Positions 8,534 to 18,897 of a stretch of 64,000 nucleotides of DNA are shown here, piece by piece. Position numbers and translations under genes: made by a program. The stretch lies in assembly GCA_934130285.1 (NCBI GenBank), contig CAKOXT010000004.1, forward strand, positions 78,636 through 142,635, written 5' to 3'. The stretch is from an uncultured Clostridia bacterium. Lineage in GTDB: Bacteria > Bacillota > Clostridia > TANB77 > CAG-508. Under the pieces are notes generated by a model. The model saw only the letters and a program-made list of their open reading frames with translations, was not told the origin of the DNA and made no database searches. Numbering within the stretch: the stretch's first letter is position 1; each line of letters starts with the position of its first letter.

Positions 8534-9565
8534 ATGAATATGGATATGAAGAAAAAAATATTTTGGTCAGTAATAATATCAATTTCGGTAATTATTGTTT
8601 TATTATTAGTTGCAATTATCATTTTAAATAGCAAAAAAGAAACAAGGCCATATAATGGTCCAGTTACCAACAAAAATAACACAACAAACACAACTGAAGA
8701 ACCTGATAATGAAGTTGATAATTCTACTGAAAATACAATACCAGATGATAGAAAAGATATAGAAGGAGAAATAACATACGAAACAACATCTGATGGAGGA
8801 ACAATACCAATTCCACCAACATTTAAATATGTTGAAGGGGATTCTCAAACAGGAGCTGTAATAGAAGACGAAGATGGAAATCAATTTGTATGGGTTCCAG
8901 TATCAGATTATAATTCATATCATAGGCAATATTTTTTAAATAATGGTGAAGAAGAAAAAAATAAAAATGATTCAGAAACAACTCTTGAAGATGAAAATAT
9001 ATATGATATAAATGCATATAATGATGAATTTGATGATTCAATAAGAAATTATAAAGGATTTTATATAGCAAGATATGAAGCTGGAAAAGAAAGAAGCAAT
9101 GGAAAATCAATATTAGTTTCAAAACCAAATGTTTTGCCATGGACACAAATTGTTTGGGAAGAAGCGAGAAAACAATCATTAAAAATGTATAAAGAGAATG
9201 ATTTATTCCAAACAGATTTAGTAAATAGTTATGCTTGGGATACAATTTGTAATTGGATAAGAGATTGTGGATACAATATAGATAATTCAACAGAATATGG
9301 AAATTATCAAAATAGTGCAAATGGAACCAAAAAAGTTATGGAAACAGCAAGCAATGATAGATGGAAAACAAATAATATTTATGATATGGCAGGAAACGCT
9401 TGGGAATACACAACTGAAGAGTGTGGAGAACATGATAAAAAACATATTGGAAGAGGCGGAGATTATTTAAACGATGGTGATAAATATCCAATATCAACAA
9501 GAGCTACATCATCTGATGAATCAAATTTAGACGTTGGTTTTAGAGTAGTGTTATACTTAAAATAG
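8534..9565 (+). CDS. Membrane-anchored SUMF1/FGE-like domain protein
   Basis: 343 residues. An N-terminal membrane anchor (~10-32) is followed by a Thr/Asn/Glu-rich linker (~38-80) and an extracytoplasmic domain whose C-terminal half matches the formylglycine-generating-enzyme/sulfatase-modifying fold: GFYIARYEAG, PWTQIVWEEA, NIYDMAGNAWEYT, RGGDY, and the terminal VGFRVVL. The active-site cysteines of true FGE are absent from the RGGDY-to-GFRVV stretch, so sulfatase activation is unlikely; a binding role or lost catalysis is more plausible. It lies 28 bases after tmRNA and may be cotranscribed from that promoter. Confidence 0.75.
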   Translation: MNMDMKKKIFWSVIISISVIIVLLLVAIIILNSKKETRPYNGPVTNKNNTTNTTEEPDNEVDNSTENTIPDDRKDIEGEITYETTSDGGTIPIPPTFKYVEGDSQTGAVIEDEDGNQFVWVPVSDYNSYHRQYFLNNGEEEKNKNDSETTLEDENIYDINAYNDEFDDSIRNYKGFYIARYEAGKERSNGKSILVSKPNVLPWTQIVWEEARKQSLKMYKENDLFQTDLVNSYAWDTICNWIRDCGYNIDNSTEYGNYQNSANGTKKVMETASNDRWKTNNIYDMAGNAWEYTTEECGEHDKKHIGRGGDYLNDGDKYPISTRATSSDESNLDVGFRVVLYLK

Positions 9566-9631
9566 ACATTGACATTACTTTTGAAATAAATATATAATAA
9601 AGACATGCAAAAGAAAAAGTGAGGTATTGAA

Positions 9632-10711
9632 ATGAAAGAAAAAATGAAATTTTTTAAAAACTTTTCAGAAAAATTCAAATCATTAGATGAATCAAAAAAG
9701 AAAAAAATATTAATTTCAGGAATAGCAATAGTTGTGATAATTATATTAGCAATTATAATAGCTATTGTTTCTAGCAAAATAGGTGCTGCAGATAAAAAAT
9801 CTGGAAATCTAAAAAATGATGGTTTTGCTACTGGAAAAGGAAATACAGCATATATTAGTACTTCTGTAATAACTGCTTCAAATGAAGCAACAAAAGGATT
9901 ACTTGAAGTAACACCAAAAAATACAACAAAAGTAATTGATGAAAGTGAATATGTAAAATCAGTAAATTTATATAAAGGAAAATTATATTATTTAGCAATT
10001 AATAAAACATCAACTGGAAAATACACAAGACAAGTTGTTAAAATAAATTTAAATGGTGAAAACAGAGAAGTTTTAGTTGACAATATTGAAACAACATCAA
10101 TTGGTAATGACACATTAAATATTAGTGATGGGTGGATATATTTCTTAAATGGAGATTCAGAATTAGAAAAAGTTAAAATAAGCAATACAGATAAAAGACA
10201 ACCAGTATCAAAAGAAGAAAAAATTTCATATTTCCAAATTTCAGGAAAATATATATATTATATAACTGCAGACGATGAATTTAAAAGAATGAAAAAAGAC
10301 GGATCTTCAGAAGAAAAGATTTCAAATGGAATTGGAAAATTCCAAGTAGTTGCAGATGAAGTTTATTATATAAGCAAATCAGATAAAAGTTTAATGAAAT
10401 TTGATTTAAATGGAAATGATCGTAAAGAAACAAAAGTTATAGATAGAAAAGTACAAGCATTTAATATATATGAAAAAACAATTTATTATGCAGTAAATGA
10501 AGAAAATGATGGTGGTGAACAAGCACTATATAAAATGAAATTAAATGGAAAGAAAAATGAAAAGATTGTTGATTTATCTAGTGCAAATGTAGTAATCGGA
10601 GTTTCTGGAAAATGGATCTACTATACAGATAAAGTAGATGATTCACCATATTATTATGCAATATATAGAGTACAAGCAGATGGAAAGAATAAAGAAAAAG
10701 TAAATATATAA
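9632..10711 (+). CDS. Membrane-anchored DUF5050-like beta-propeller protein
   Basis: 359 residues. A basic cytoplasmic start is followed by one membrane helix (~28-50, ILISGIAIVVIIILAIIIA) and an extracytoplasmic domain made of repeated units such as VKSVNLYKGKLYYLAI, GWIYFLNGDSELEKV, KYIYYITADDEFKRM and GKWIYYTD. These are characteristic of DUF5050-type propeller blades, in which Tyr-rich strands alternate with polar turns. Function unknown; sensing or cell-wall binding are possibilities. A GTGAGG binding site lies before the ATG. It follows the SUMF1-like gene by 66 bases and may share its function. Confidence 0.7.
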   Translation: MKEKMKFFKNFSEKFKSLDESKKKKILISGIAIVVIIILAIIIAIVSSKIGAADKKSGNLKNDGFATGKGNTAYISTSVITASNEATKGLLEVTPKNTTKVIDESEYVKSVNLYKGKLYYLAINKTSTGKYTRQVVKINLNGENREVLVDNIETTSIGNDTLNISDGWIYFLNGDSELEKVKISNTDKRQPVSKEEKISYFQISGKYIYYITADDEFKRMKKDGSSEEKISNGIGKFQVVADEVYYISKSDKSLMKFDLNGNDRKETKVIDRKVQAFNIYEKTIYYAVNEENDGGEQALYKMKLNGKKNEKIVDLSSANVVIGVSGKWIYYTDKVDDSPYYYAIYRVQADGKNKEKVNI

Positions 10712-10721
10712 AACAAATTTG

Positions 10722-10753
10722 TAAGCGGACTTGTACATTTAAAGGTCCGCTTA
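10722..10753 (+). terminator. Hairpin, weak terminator
   Basis: Stem TAAGCGGAC / GTCCGCTTA (9 bp, perfect) with a 14-base loop, but only TCTTAT follows. It may be an attenuator or an RNA-stabilising structure. Confidence 0.45.
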
Positions 10754-10789
10754 TCTTATAAATTCCAAAATATAAAAAAGGAGAAGATT

Positions 10790-10930
10790 GTGAATTTAGG
10801 AACAATTGCATTTAATAAAGAAGTATTTAATTTAGATTTAATGAATTCAGAAGAACTAGAGCTTTTACTAGAACATATTGAAAAAGAGAAGAATAAGGTA
10901 AAAAAAGAATTTAGAAAAAATTTAAAATAA
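10790..10930 (+). CDS. Small unknown protein (46 aa)
   Basis: Starts at GTG 10790, six bases after an AGGAG binding site, and codes for a 46-residue acidic/basic helical peptide (MNSEELELLLEHIEKEKNKV in the middle). It ends 17 bases before the next gene and is probably cotranslated with it. No family recognised. The well-placed binding site and in-operon position support it being real. Confidence 0.6.
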   Translation: MNLGTIAFNKEVFNLDLMNSEELELLLEHIEKEKNKVKKEFRKNLK

Positions 10931-10947
10931 AGGGGCTTTAAAGTATT

Positions 10948-11733
10948 GTGAGTGAAAATGAAATAAAAGAAAATAAAAAAATAGAAGAGTTGACAAGTGC
11001 TTGGGAAAAATTATTAAAAGATCAAGCTATTATTTCTGCTGCTATTCAATACAAAAAAAGTCAAGAAACTATTAATCAAAAGATTGAGAATGAGAATGCA
11101 GCAATTTCATATGGAATAAAAATAATAAATAAAAAAGTAATTGAAAATATGAATAAGTATACTGAGGTAGAAAATGAATTTACATCATTAATTGAGCAAT
11201 ATAAAAACAACTTATATGGACTTTGCCAATATCATGATACTCAAATTGTAATGGGATACACCAAAATATTTGAAGAAGAATTAAACCAATGCAGAATGTA
11301 TAAAGAAATTTTCTACTTGCAAGAGGAAGAAAATAGTGCAAAGAAGAAACTAGATAATAGTGATGATGAAATAAGAGAGAAAATTTGTAATATCGAAGAC
11401 GAAATATCAAAAAGCGAGTTAAAAGTTAGAAGAATACGACCAACACTAAGAAAGAAAATATTAACAAAAGAGCAGGAACTTATTTCAGCAATGGAATCAG
11501 AAGAAAAAGAAATTCAAAAAGAAACAATCAAAGGACCAAGAATTTTTAATAAAGCAACAAAATTTTTCTTAGGAAAAATAAATCCAACTAAATTAATTCA
11601 AAAAAATGTATTTAATGGCTTAAAAAATAGAATTGACAAATTTAATGAAACAGAAAATACAGTAAAAAAGGCAAATGAAAAATACAAAGAGGAAAATATT
11701 TTAGAAACTATAAATAAAATTGCTGAAGAATAG
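10948..11733 (+). CDS. Coiled-coil protein, unknown function
   Basis: 261 residues, GTG start with GGGG about 13 bases upstream. Almost entirely charged helix with heptad-like Leu/Ile spacing (two long stretches, ~1-150 and ~160-260), no membrane segment and no catalytic motif I can see. It overlaps nothing and is followed 10 bases later by a membrane-anchored gene, so the pair plus the preceding 46-residue gene look like one small operon. Confidence 0.6.
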   Translation: MSENEIKENKKIEELTSAWEKLLKDQAIISAAIQYKKSQETINQKIENENAAISYGIKIINKKVIENMNKYTEVENEFTSLIEQYKNNLYGLCQYHDTQIVMGYTKIFEEELNQCRMYKEIFYLQEEENSAKKKLDNSDDEIREKICNIEDEISKSELKVRRIRPTLRKKILTKEQELISAMESEEKEIQKETIKGPRIFNKATKFFLGKINPTKLIQKNVFNGLKNRIDKFNETENTVKKANEKYKEENILETINKIAEE

Positions 11734-11743
11734 TGGAGGAAAA

Positions 11744-12385
11744 ATGACAAAAGAAGAAAAGAAAGAAAATGAAGAAGTTATAAAAATTGATTTAAAAACA
11801 GTGATAATGCTAGTTTCAGTTTTGATAATAATTTTAATAATATTCCTTGTTATTTATAAAAATGAGGCAACAAAAGTAGAAAAAATTTCTGAAATTACGC
11901 CAGGTGAACAGACAATAACTATAACAGAATTTAATGAAGATGATGCTATTAAGTTGCTTTCAAGTTATTTAGAAGAAAAATCATTGGCAATGTCTAGTCC
12001 TCAAGCATTATTAGAAAAGTATGGATATGCAACTAATAAAGAATTTGCAAGTTATGAAAAGACCACTGATGAAACATTTATAAAAACTGATATAATATAC
12101 GAAGATATAAGAACAAAAATGCAAGATTACATAACAAAAGATTTATTTACAAAAGAATTTAAGAATCTATACAAATCATCAAATGGAGTTACACATGTAG
12201 CTAATTTAAATAATCCAAAACAAAAATATACAATAACACGTCATGAATTAGATAGCAGTAAAAATAAACCTACAATTCAAGTATGGTATACAACAACTCA
12301 AGATGATGTAACATCAGTTGAAAAAAATATGAAAGTTGAATTCAGTCAAGTTAATGGAAAATGGATTATTTCAAATATTAGTTAA
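11744..12385 (+). CDS. Membrane-anchored protein, unknown function
   Basis: 213 residues. The ATG at 11744 is preferred because GTGGAGGA lies five bases upstream; an in-frame earlier ATG at 11720 would overlap the previous gene. A charged N-terminus is followed by one helix (~22-44, VIMLVSVLIIILIIFLVIY) and an extracytoplasmic domain with conserved-looking features (ALLEKYGYA, QVWYTTTQ, KWIISNIS) resembling NTF2-like accessory domains in general shape. That resemblance is tentative. Confidence 0.6.
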   Translation: MTKEEKKENEEVIKIDLKTVIMLVSVLIIILIIFLVIYKNEATKVEKISEITPGEQTITITEFNEDDAIKLLSSYLEEKSLAMSSPQALLEKYGYATNKEFASYEKTTDETFIKTDIIYEDIRTKMQDYITKDLFTKEFKNLYKSSNGVTHVANLNNPKQKYTITRHELDSSKNKPTIQVWYTTTQDDVTSVEKNMKVEFSQVNGKWIISNIS

Positions 12386-12391
12386 AACACC

Positions 12392-12420
12392 TTGAAAAAA
12401 AGTTTAAAAGGTGCTAAAAT
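12392..12420 (+). promoter_or_regulatory. Promoter of the pheST T-box transcript
   Basis: TTGAAA (12392-12397), a 17-base spacer and TAAAAT (12415-12420). Confidence 0.7.
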
Positions 12421-12426
12421 AGTAAA

Positions 12427-12680
12427 CATAATTGAGAAAGTCAAAGAAAAAGCTAAGTAGATTTAGGGAAAATATAGAAAGAGAAAATAAGTATTAGCTG
12501 AAAGCTTATTATATATTCTAAATCGAAGATTCACTTTGGAGATGCTATATCAAAAATATAGACGTTTGCAACGTTACAGCAATAATGAGGTTAAATTTAG
12601 ATTAATGAATTTAGGTGGTACCACGGTATGTTATAAGCATTTCGTCCTATTATGGGATGAAGTGCTTTTTGTTTTATATT
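12427..12680 (+). promoter_or_regulatory. T-box riboswitch, phenylalanine specifier
   Basis: The leader contains the T-box core TGGTACCACGG (12616-12626) followed by a terminator hairpin (AGCATTTCGTCC / GGGATGAAGTGCT, ~12637-12664) and a T-run. A plausible specifier is TTC (12530-12532) within GAAGATTCAC, in the position expected for the stem I internal bulge, matching the downstream Phe-tRNA synthetase. Uncharged tRNA-Phe would stabilise the antiterminator and switch on pheST. Confidence 0.92.
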
Positions 12681-12793
12681 AGAAAAATTTTAATATAGAA
12701 CATTAAGTTGTACAGAAAATTTATTACAAAATTTAAATTATGAAAAATTATGAGAATTCATAACACAAATAAATTAAAATAGGAGGGAAAACT

Positions 12794-13849
12794 TTGAAAG
12801 AACAAATTGAAAACTTAAAAAATCAAGCTTTAGAAGAAATTGCAAAATCAGAAAGCTCAAAAGAATTAAACGATTTAAGAGTTAAATACTTAGGAAAAAA
12901 AGGTGAACTAACAAGCATATTAAGAGGAATGGGAGAATTATCACCTGAAGAAAGACCTAAGATGGGTGCTTTAGTTAATTCAGCAAAACAAGAAGTTGAA
13001 AATGAAATTCAAGAAAAAGAAAAAGAATTAGCTAAAAAAGAATTACAAGAAAGATTAGAAAAAGAAGAAATCGATATAACATTACCTAGCCAGAAAATAA
13101 GAAGAGGAAGTAAACATCCATTAAATAGAGTAATAGAAGAAGTTGAAGATTTATTCGTATCAATGGGATATGATGTGGTTTCAGGACCAGAATTAGAAAC
13201 AGATGAATATTGCTTTGAAAGATTGAATTTACCAAAAGGACATCCAGCAAGAGATATGCAAGATAGTTTTTATATTACACCAGAATATTTATTAAGAACA
13301 CAAACATCAGCAGTTCAAGCAAGAACAATGATGGCAAATGAGGAAAAAACTCCAATCAGAGTAATAGTTCCAGGAAAAACATTTAGAAGAGAAGATGATG
13401 CAACACACTCACATCAATTCAATCAAGTTGAAGGTTTAGTAGTTGATAAAAACATTTCACTAGCAGACTTAAAAGGTACTCTTGAAGTATTCATGAAAAA
13501 AATGTTAGGACAAAATACAGAATTAAGATTCAGACCAAGTTATTTCCCATTCACAGAACCATCTTATGAAGTTGATGTAACATGCTTCAAATGTGGCGGA
13601 AAAGGATGTAATTTGTGTAAACAAACTGGATGGATTGAACTATTAGGTTCAGGAATAGTACATCCAAATGTATTAAAAATGAACGGATACGATCCAGAAG
13701 AATATTCAGGATTTGCATTTGGTGTTGGACTTGACAGATTAGCTATGTTTAAATACGGAATCACAGACATTAGATTACTTTATCAAAATGATGTTAGATT
13801 CTTAAAACAATTCGATAGAAAGGATGAAGAAAATGAAATTAAGTATTAA
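12794..13849 (+). CDS. pheS: Phenylalanyl-tRNA synthetase alpha subunit
   Basis: 351 residues; TTG start behind AGGAGGGAAAAC. N-terminal coiled coil (~1-85) binds tRNA-Phe; the class II catalytic core holds [14 protein letters not shown] (motif 1 region), [18 protein letters not shown] (motif 2) and [17 protein letters not shown] (motif 3). A Cys cluster [17 protein letters not shown] near residue 262 is a metal-ribbon seen in many Firmicute PheS. It forms the (alpha-beta)2 enzyme with PheT, whose gene overlaps its 3' end. Controlled by the upstream T-box. Confidence 0.98.
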   Translation: MKEQIENLKNQALEEIAKSESSKELNDLRVKYLGKKGELTSILRGMGELSPEERPKMGALVNSAKQEVENEIQEKEKELAKKELQERLEKEEIDITLPSQKIRRGSKHPLNRVIEEVEDLFVSMGYDVVSGPELETDEYCFERLNLPKGHPARDMQDSFYITPEYLLRTQTSAVQARTMMANEEKTPIRVIVPGKTFRREDDATHSHQFNQVEGLVVDKNISLADLKGTLEVFMKKMLGQNTELRFRPSYFPFTEPSYEVDVTCFKCGGKGCNLCKQTGWIELLGSGIVHPNVLKMNGYDPEEYSGFAFGVGLDRLAMFKYGITDIRLLYQNDVRFLKQFDRKDEENEIKY

Positions 13850-16202
13850 TTTTTTAAAAGATTATATTGATTTAGATGAAGATATAGACGTAAAAAAATT
13901 AGCAGAAGACATGACAAATGCAGGTAACGAATATGATGAAGCTGGAAAATTAATTAATGCAAGTAAACTAGTTATAGGTGAAATCGTTGAATGTAAAGAA
14001 CACCCAGATTCAGATCACTTACACTGTTGCAAAGTAAATGTAGGAAAAGAAGTTCTAGATATTGTATGTGGAGCACCAAATGCTAGAAAAGGAATTAAAG
14101 TAATAGTTGCATTAGATGGAGCACAACTACCAGGTGGAACAATCAAATGTGGAACAATAAGAGGAGAAGTTTCAAATGGAATGATGTGTTCAATTGCAGA
14201 ATTAGGATTGGAAAATAAATTCTTATCTGAAGAAGATAAAGCAGGAATTCACGAATTACCAGCAGATGCACCAATAGGTGAAGACCCAATAGCATATATG
14301 AAATTAGATGATCAAGTAATTGATTTTGATTTAACAGCAAATAGAGGCGATTTATTAAGCATTTTAGGAATGGCATATGAAGTAGGAGCAATATATGATA
14401 AAAAAGTAAAAGATATAGATTTAACACACAAAGAAAATAATGAAAACGTAAATGATACATTTAAAGTAAAAGTAAACACAGATAATTGTTCAATATTCTT
14501 AGCTAAAAAAGTAAAAAATGTTGAAATAAAAGAAAGCCCAGATTTTATAAAATCAAGATTAATAGCATCAGGAATAAGACCAATAAACAATGTAGTAGAT
14601 ATTAGTAACTATGTAATGCTAGAAACAGGACAGCCATTACACTTCTATGATGCGGATTGCTTAAAAGGATGTCTAGAAGTTAGAATGGCAAATAAAGATG
14701 AAAAATTAACAACTTTAGATGGAATAGAAAGAACACTAAAACCAGAAGATATAGTTATTTCAGATGGAGAAAAAGCAATAGGATTAGCAGGAGTTATGGG
14801 AGGACTAGAAACTGAAATAACAGATAAAACAAAAAATATAATCATTGAATCAGCTATATTTGATAGTGTAAAAGTAAGAAGAACATCAAACTCAATATTA
14901 AGAAGTGAAGCAAGTAACAGATTTGAAAAAGGTTTAGATTCAAACAGAACATACATGGCTATGGAAAGAGCATGCCACTTACTTGAAAAATATGCAAATG
15001 CTGAAGTAGTTGGTAATATTGCAAAATATGATACAACAGAAAAAGAAGATAAAAAAATAGACATAACAGTTGAGAACATAAATAGAATTTTAGGAATGGA
15101 AATTTCAGAAGAAGAAATAATAGATGTGTTCAGAAAATTAGGATTCACAACATCAGTAAAAGATGATGTAATTACAGTAAGTGTTCCAAGAAGAAGAATC
15201 GACATTTCAATAAAAGAAGATTTAATTGAAGAAGTAGGACGTATTTATGGAGTTAATAATATAAAAGGAAAATTACCTAATATATTGCCAAAGATGGGAA
15301 GCTATGATAAATGCACAAGACAAATTAGAAACAAAATGGTTGACCTAGGATTAAGTGAAACATTATCTTACGTATTAGTCCCAGAAGATGAGAGCAAAAT
15401 GTTTACAAAAGATGATACAGAAAAAGTTAAATTATTAGCACCATTGTCAGAAGATAAAAATACATTAAGACATAGTTTATCAATAGCATTATATAAAATC
15501 TATGAGTATAACAAAGCAAGAAATAACAAAGATGTAGCTATTTTTGAAATAGGTAAGACATTCCAAAAAGTTGGAGAAGAATATTCAGAAACAAAGAAAT
15601 TGGCAGCATTAATGTCAGGAGAATATTATCTAGGAATAGATAAAAAGAAGGTAGATTTCTATGTAATTAAAGGTGTTGCTGAAGAAATACTAGATTACTT
15701 GGGATACAATGGAAGATATAGTTTTGTAAGAAATCTAGAAAAATTGCCTGAAGAACTACATCCAGGTCAATCAGCTATAATATCAGTAAACAATGATATG
15801 GTAGGAATCATAGGAAAAATACATCCACAAGTAGAGAAAGAAGATGTATATATTCTTGAAATTGATTTAGATAGACTTTTAAGTAAAAGAGTTGGAAAAA
15901 TGAAGTATAAAGAGATTTCAAAATTTCCAAATATTAAGAAAGATTTAAGTATAGTAGTAGATGCAAAATTACCAGCACAAGAAATTGGAATGAAAATAAA
16001 GAAATTAGCTGGTTCAGCATTAGAAAGCTATGAAGTATTTGCCGTATATACAGGAAAAGGAATTGAAGAAGGAAAGAAGAGTATATCATTCTCATTAACA
16101 TTTGGAAAATCAGATAGAACTTTAACAGATGATGAAATAAATGAAGTAATGAATAAAATAATTGCAGGTCTTGAAAAAGATTTAAAAGCAGAATTAAGAT
16201 AA
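13833..16202 (+). CDS. pheT: Phenylalanyl-tRNA synthetase beta subunit
   Basis: 789 residues. The ATG at 13833 ([11 protein letters not shown]) is favoured over one at 13824 because AGGATG sits about 9 bases upstream. Domains in order: short N-terminal helix, tRNA-binding OB fold (~40-150, [17 protein letters not shown]), B3/B4 editing domain (~205-385, [14 protein letters not shown]), B5 (~405-475), the inactive class II-like core, and the C-terminal FDX-ACB anticodon-binding domain (~700-789, [15 protein letters not shown]). It overlaps the end of pheS by 17 bases, implying translational coupling. Confidence 0.98.
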   Translation: MKLSINFLKDYIDLDEDIDVKKLAEDMTNAGNEYDEAGKLINASKLVIGEIVECKEHPDSDHLHCCKVNVGKEVLDIVCGAPNARKGIKVIVALDGAQLPGGTIKCGTIRGEVSNGMMCSIAELGLENKFLSEEDKAGIHELPADAPIGEDPIAYMKLDDQVIDFDLTANRGDLLSILGMAYEVGAIYDKKVKDIDLTHKENNENVNDTFKVKVNTDNCSIFLAKKVKNVEIKESPDFIKSRLIASGIRPINNVVDISNYVMLETGQPLHFYDADCLKGCLEVRMANKDEKLTTLDGIERTLKPEDIVISDGEKAIGLAGVMGGLETEITDKTKNIIIESAIFDSVKVRRTSNSILRSEASNRFEKGLDSNRTYMAMERACHLLEKYANAEVVGNIAKYDTTEKEDKKIDITVENINRILGMEISEEEIIDVFRKLGFTTSVKDDVITVSVPRRRIDISIKEDLIEEVGRIYGVNNIKGKLPNILPKMGSYDKCTRQIRNKMVDLGLSETLSYVLVPEDESKMFTKDDTEKVKLLAPLSEDKNTLRHSLSIALYKIYEYNKARNNKDVAIFEIGKTFQKVGEEYSETKKLAALMSGEYYLGIDKKKVDFYVIKGVAEEILDYLGYNGRYSFVRNLEKLPEELHPGQSAIISVNNDMVGIIGKIHPQVEKEDVYILEIDLDRLLSKRVGKMKYKEISKFPNIKKDLSIVVDAKLPAQEIGMKIKKLAGSALESYEVFAVYTGKGIEEGKKSISFSLTFGKSDRTLTDDEINEVMNKIIAGLEKDLKAELR

Positions 16203-16289
16203 TCAAGAATTATAGGAAAAACATATTAGAATGCCAGGCATAGATAAAAATATAAGAATTAATCAATTAGATTAGAAAAGAATTATAAA

Positions 16290-16332
16290 ACATAATAAAA
16301 AGGAAATAGGGTCGCTCGAAACCGAGCGACCC
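16290..16332 (-). terminator. GC-rich terminator of the orphan gene
   Basis: Stem GGTCGCTCG / CGAGCGACC (9 bp, perfect), then on the minus strand CTATTTCCTTTTTATT. Its GC content is unlike the surrounding DNA. A smaller CTGAGT / ACTCAG hairpin lies just upstream at 16353-16367. Confidence 0.8.
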
Positions 16333-16380
16333 TTCTGGTGTAAGGACGAGCTCTGAGTGCTACTCAGACCTCCAATACAG

Positions 16381-16626
16381 TTACAACCTACTCGACCACA
16401 TGACACCGTAGATACTTCCTGCCTGTACGAAGACAGTGACCTTTGAACCTTCTTTAGCGTTAAGCCAAAAGTCGTCAAATAGTCTTGAGAAAGTATACGG
16501 ATCGAAACTATAAGAGCCAAGTTCAGGAAAAGTCAAGAAGATCTCAGCTTTAGCCAAGTCGTCTAATTTCCCAACTCTTCTGACGGACTCAATAACAGTT
16601 TCGACAGAACCGTTACGTGCTGCCAT
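16381..16626 (-). CDS. Compositionally foreign orphan protein (81 aa)
   Basis: An ATG start behind the strong binding site AGGAGGGG, 81 residues, then an immediate compact terminator. Codon use differs from every neighbour: GTC, GCC, CTC/CTT, TCC, GGC and CGT are common while the flanking genes use A/T-ending codons. The protein is soluble and aromatic-rich (LTFPELGSYSFDPYTFSRLF), with no membrane segment. I recognise no family. It has its own promoter, so it is a self-contained one-gene cassette between pheT and asnS, probably acquired by transfer. Confidence 0.7.
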   Translation of the reverse strand: MAARNGSVETVIESVRRVGKLDDLAKAEIFLTFPELGSYSFDPYTFSRLFDDFWLNAKEGSKVTVFVQAGSIYGVMWSSRL

Positions 16627-16709
16627 AGTCAATCCCCTCCTCTCATAAAGTTGCCAATTTTTCCATAAAGAATAAACCAGAGAGGCTTTATTCAATAAAG
16701 AATGTCTAC

Positions 16710-16715
16710 ATTATA
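16710..16715 (-). promoter_or_regulatory. -10 box of the orphan gene
   Basis: TATAAT preceded by TGTGT on the minus strand, about 85 bases before the start codon; the -35 element is weak. The 5' leader contains a CTTTATT/AATAAAG hairpin and could encode an in-frame N-terminal extension from a TTG at 16695, but the binding site supports the ATG at 16626. Confidence 0.55.
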
Positions 16716-16745
16716 ACACATAAACTGTGAAAAATAAAGGAAAAA

Positions 16746-18143
16746 TTAAAAATCACAGTTTTTTGGTGTTCTAGGGAATGGGATAACATCACGAATATTT
16801 TGCATACCTGTAATATACATCATTAATCTTTCAAATCCTAAACCAAATCCAGAGTGAGTGATACTACCATATCTTCTTAAATCTAAATACCACCAGTAAT
16901 CTTCTTTATTTAGTCCAAGTTCTTTCATTCTTGCTTCAAGTTTTTCTATATCATCTTCTCTTTGGCTACCACCAATTAGTTCACCAATACCAGGAACTAA
17001 TAAGTCAGTAGCAGCAACCGTTTTATCGTCATCATTTTGTTTCATATAAAAAGCTTTAATATCTTTTGGATAATCAGTAACAAAAACAGGTTTACCAAAA
17101 ACAACTTCGCTTAAATATCTTTCATGTTCAGTTTGAATATCAGTACCCCAAGTAACAGGATATTCAAATTTATCATTATTTTTTTCTAACTCTTTAATTG
17201 CATCAGTATAAGAAATTCTACCAAAATCAGAATTCATTACATTCGTTAATCTTTCAATTAAACCAGGACTAATAAATTTATCAAAGAATTCCATTTCTTC
17301 AGGAGCATTAGCTAAAACATCTTTAATAACATATTTAAGCATATCCTCAGCTAAATCCATATCATCTTTTAAATCAGCAAAACAAAGTTCAGGTTCGATC
17401 ATCCAAAATTCAGCAGCATGTTTTACAGTGTTAGAGTTTTCAGCTCTGAAAGTTGGACCAAATGTATAAACATTTCTAAATGCGAATGCATAAGTTTCAA
17501 CATCCAATTGACCACTTACTGTTAAATGAGCAGGACGAGCAAAAAAGTCTTGAGAATAATCCATATTACCATTATCATCTTTAGGTAAATCATTTAAATC
17601 AGCAGAAGTAACAGTAAACATCTCTCCGGCACCTTCACAATCGCTTGAAGTAATTATTGGAGTATGTACATAAACAAATCCACGTTCTTGGAAGAATTTA
17701 TGAATTGCAAAAGAAATAACAGAACGAACTCTAAAAGTAGCATTAAAAGTATTTGTTCTTGGACGTAAATGTGCTACTGTTCTTAAATATTCAAAAGTAT
17801 GTCTTTTCTTTTGAAGTGGATAATCATTATCAGCTTGATTAAAAATTTCAATACTCTCAGCTTGTATTTCAAAAGGTTGTTTAGCATTTTCAGTTTTTAC
17901 TAAAGAACCACTTACAATAATTGAAGATGAAATAGATAGTTTTCTAATATCTTCAAAATTAGAAAGAGAATCATTAAATACAACTTGTACATTTTTAAAG
18001 AAAGAACCATCATTAAGTTCTATAAAACCAAATGTTTTAGAATCTCTAAGTGTCTTTACCCATCCAGAAACTTTAACAGAAGTATTTACATATTTATCTG
18101 TGTTTCTGAATAAGTCTTTAATTAAAATAAAATCTTTATTCAT
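16746..18143 (-). CDS. asnS: Asparaginyl-tRNA synthetase
   Basis: 465 residues, normal for AsnRS. N-terminal OB-fold anticodon-binding domain (~1-115, [19 protein letters not shown]) and class IIb catalytic domain with [37 protein letters not shown] (motif 2) and the C-terminal [15 protein letters not shown] (motif 3) ending in IPFPRTP. Having AsnS means Asn-tRNA can be charged directly. GAGGAG lies before the ATG and a TATAAT box upstream; single-gene unit. Confidence 0.98.
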   Translation of the reverse strand: MNKDFILIKDLFRNTDKYVNTSVKVSGWVKTLRDSKTFGFIELNDGSFFKNVQVVFNDSLSNFEDIRKLSISSSIIVSGSLVKTENAKQPFEIQAESIEIFNQADNDYPLQKKRHTFEYLRTVAHLRPRTNTFNATFRVRSVISFAIHKFFQERGFVYVHTPIITSSDCEGAGEMFTVTSADLNDLPKDDNGNMDYSQDFFARPAHLTVSGQLDVETYAFAFRNVYTFGPTFRAENSNTVKHAAEFWMIEPELCFADLKDDMDLAEDMLKYVIKDVLANAPEEMEFFDKFISPGLIERLTNVMNSDFGRISYTDAIKELEKNNDKFEYPVTWGTDIQTEHERYLSEVVFGKPVFVTDYPKDIKAFYMKQNDDDKTVAATDLLVPGIGELIGGSQREDDIEKLEARMKELGLNKEDYWWYLDLRRYGSITHSGFGLGFERLMMYITGMQNIRDVIPFPRTPKNCDF

Positions 18144-18296
18144 AAAAAACTCCTCATAATATTATAATATAGACATTATATAACATTTTAGGAGAAAAAC
18201 AAGAGAAATAAGCAAATTAGAATTTTACAAAAATATATTGAAAAAAATTTTTTATATGATAAAATAAAGAAAATTTGTTTGGTACGGAGGAAGAAT

Positions 18297-18897
18297 ATGT
18301 ACGCATATATAAAAGGAACTTTAGAAGAAAAATCAACTGATTCAATAGTAGTTGAAACAGCTGGAATAGGATATAAAATTTATGTTTCAGAACATACAAT
18401 GCAAAAGCTTGGAGAAATAGGAGAAAAGGTAAAAATATATACACATTATCATGTTAGAGAAGACAATATAAGTTTATATGGTTTTCTAAGCAATGAAGAA
18501 TTAAAAATGTTTGAATTATTACTTCGGAGTAAGTGGAATAGGAGCAAAAACAGCAATAGCAATGCTTTCAAATATAACCCCATCAAAATTTGCATTAGCA
18601 ATAATATCAAATGATTTAAAAACATTAACAAAAATACCTGGAATAGGAAATAAGTCAGCACAAAGAATGGTATTAGAATTAAAAGATAAACTAAAAACAG
18701 AAACGGCAATAGAAGGTTCAGATGAAGATGCATTAGTACAACAAGATAATAATGAATCAATAAGCGAAGCAGGACAAGCACTTCAAATATTAGGATATAA
18801 CAAAGGTGAAATTGCAAAAGTATTTGATAAAATTGAGACACATAACCTTACAACAGAAGAACTAATTAAAGAAGCATTAAAGCACCTAGCACGCTAA
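18297..18897 (+). CDS. ruvA: Holliday junction helicase subunit RuvA, needs a +1 frameshift at CGG
   Basis: Full-length RuvA (199 residues if joined) is encoded in two overlapping frames. Frame 1 from ATG 18297 gives the OB domain (MYAYIKGT ... YGFLSNEELKMFELLL, residues 1-76). The conserved helix-hairpin-helix (GVSGIGAKTAIAMLS, then KIPGIGNKSAQRMVLELK) and the C-terminal RuvB-binding domain follow in the +1 frame. The switch is CTT CGG AGT: skipping C18525 gives CTT GGA GTA. Unshifted translation ends at 18614 after 105 residues. RuvA binds Holliday junctions and loads RuvB. No ruvB follows. The start was chosen from TACGGAGGAAGAAT. Confidence 0.92.
18522..18528 (+). other. Putative +1 frameshift site, CTT CGG A (ruvA)
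   Basis: The zero-frame CGG at 18525-18527 is exactly where the protein must move +1; the new frame starts at GGA (Gly77). The same C-before-GGN arrangement recurs in rluB and recD2. Confidence 0.75.

Noticed and set aside
16272..16520. An 82-codon open frame on the minus strand overlapping the orphan gene
   Set aside because: It runs through the GC-rich terminator, lacks a ribosome binding site, and is a shadow of the 81-residue gene.
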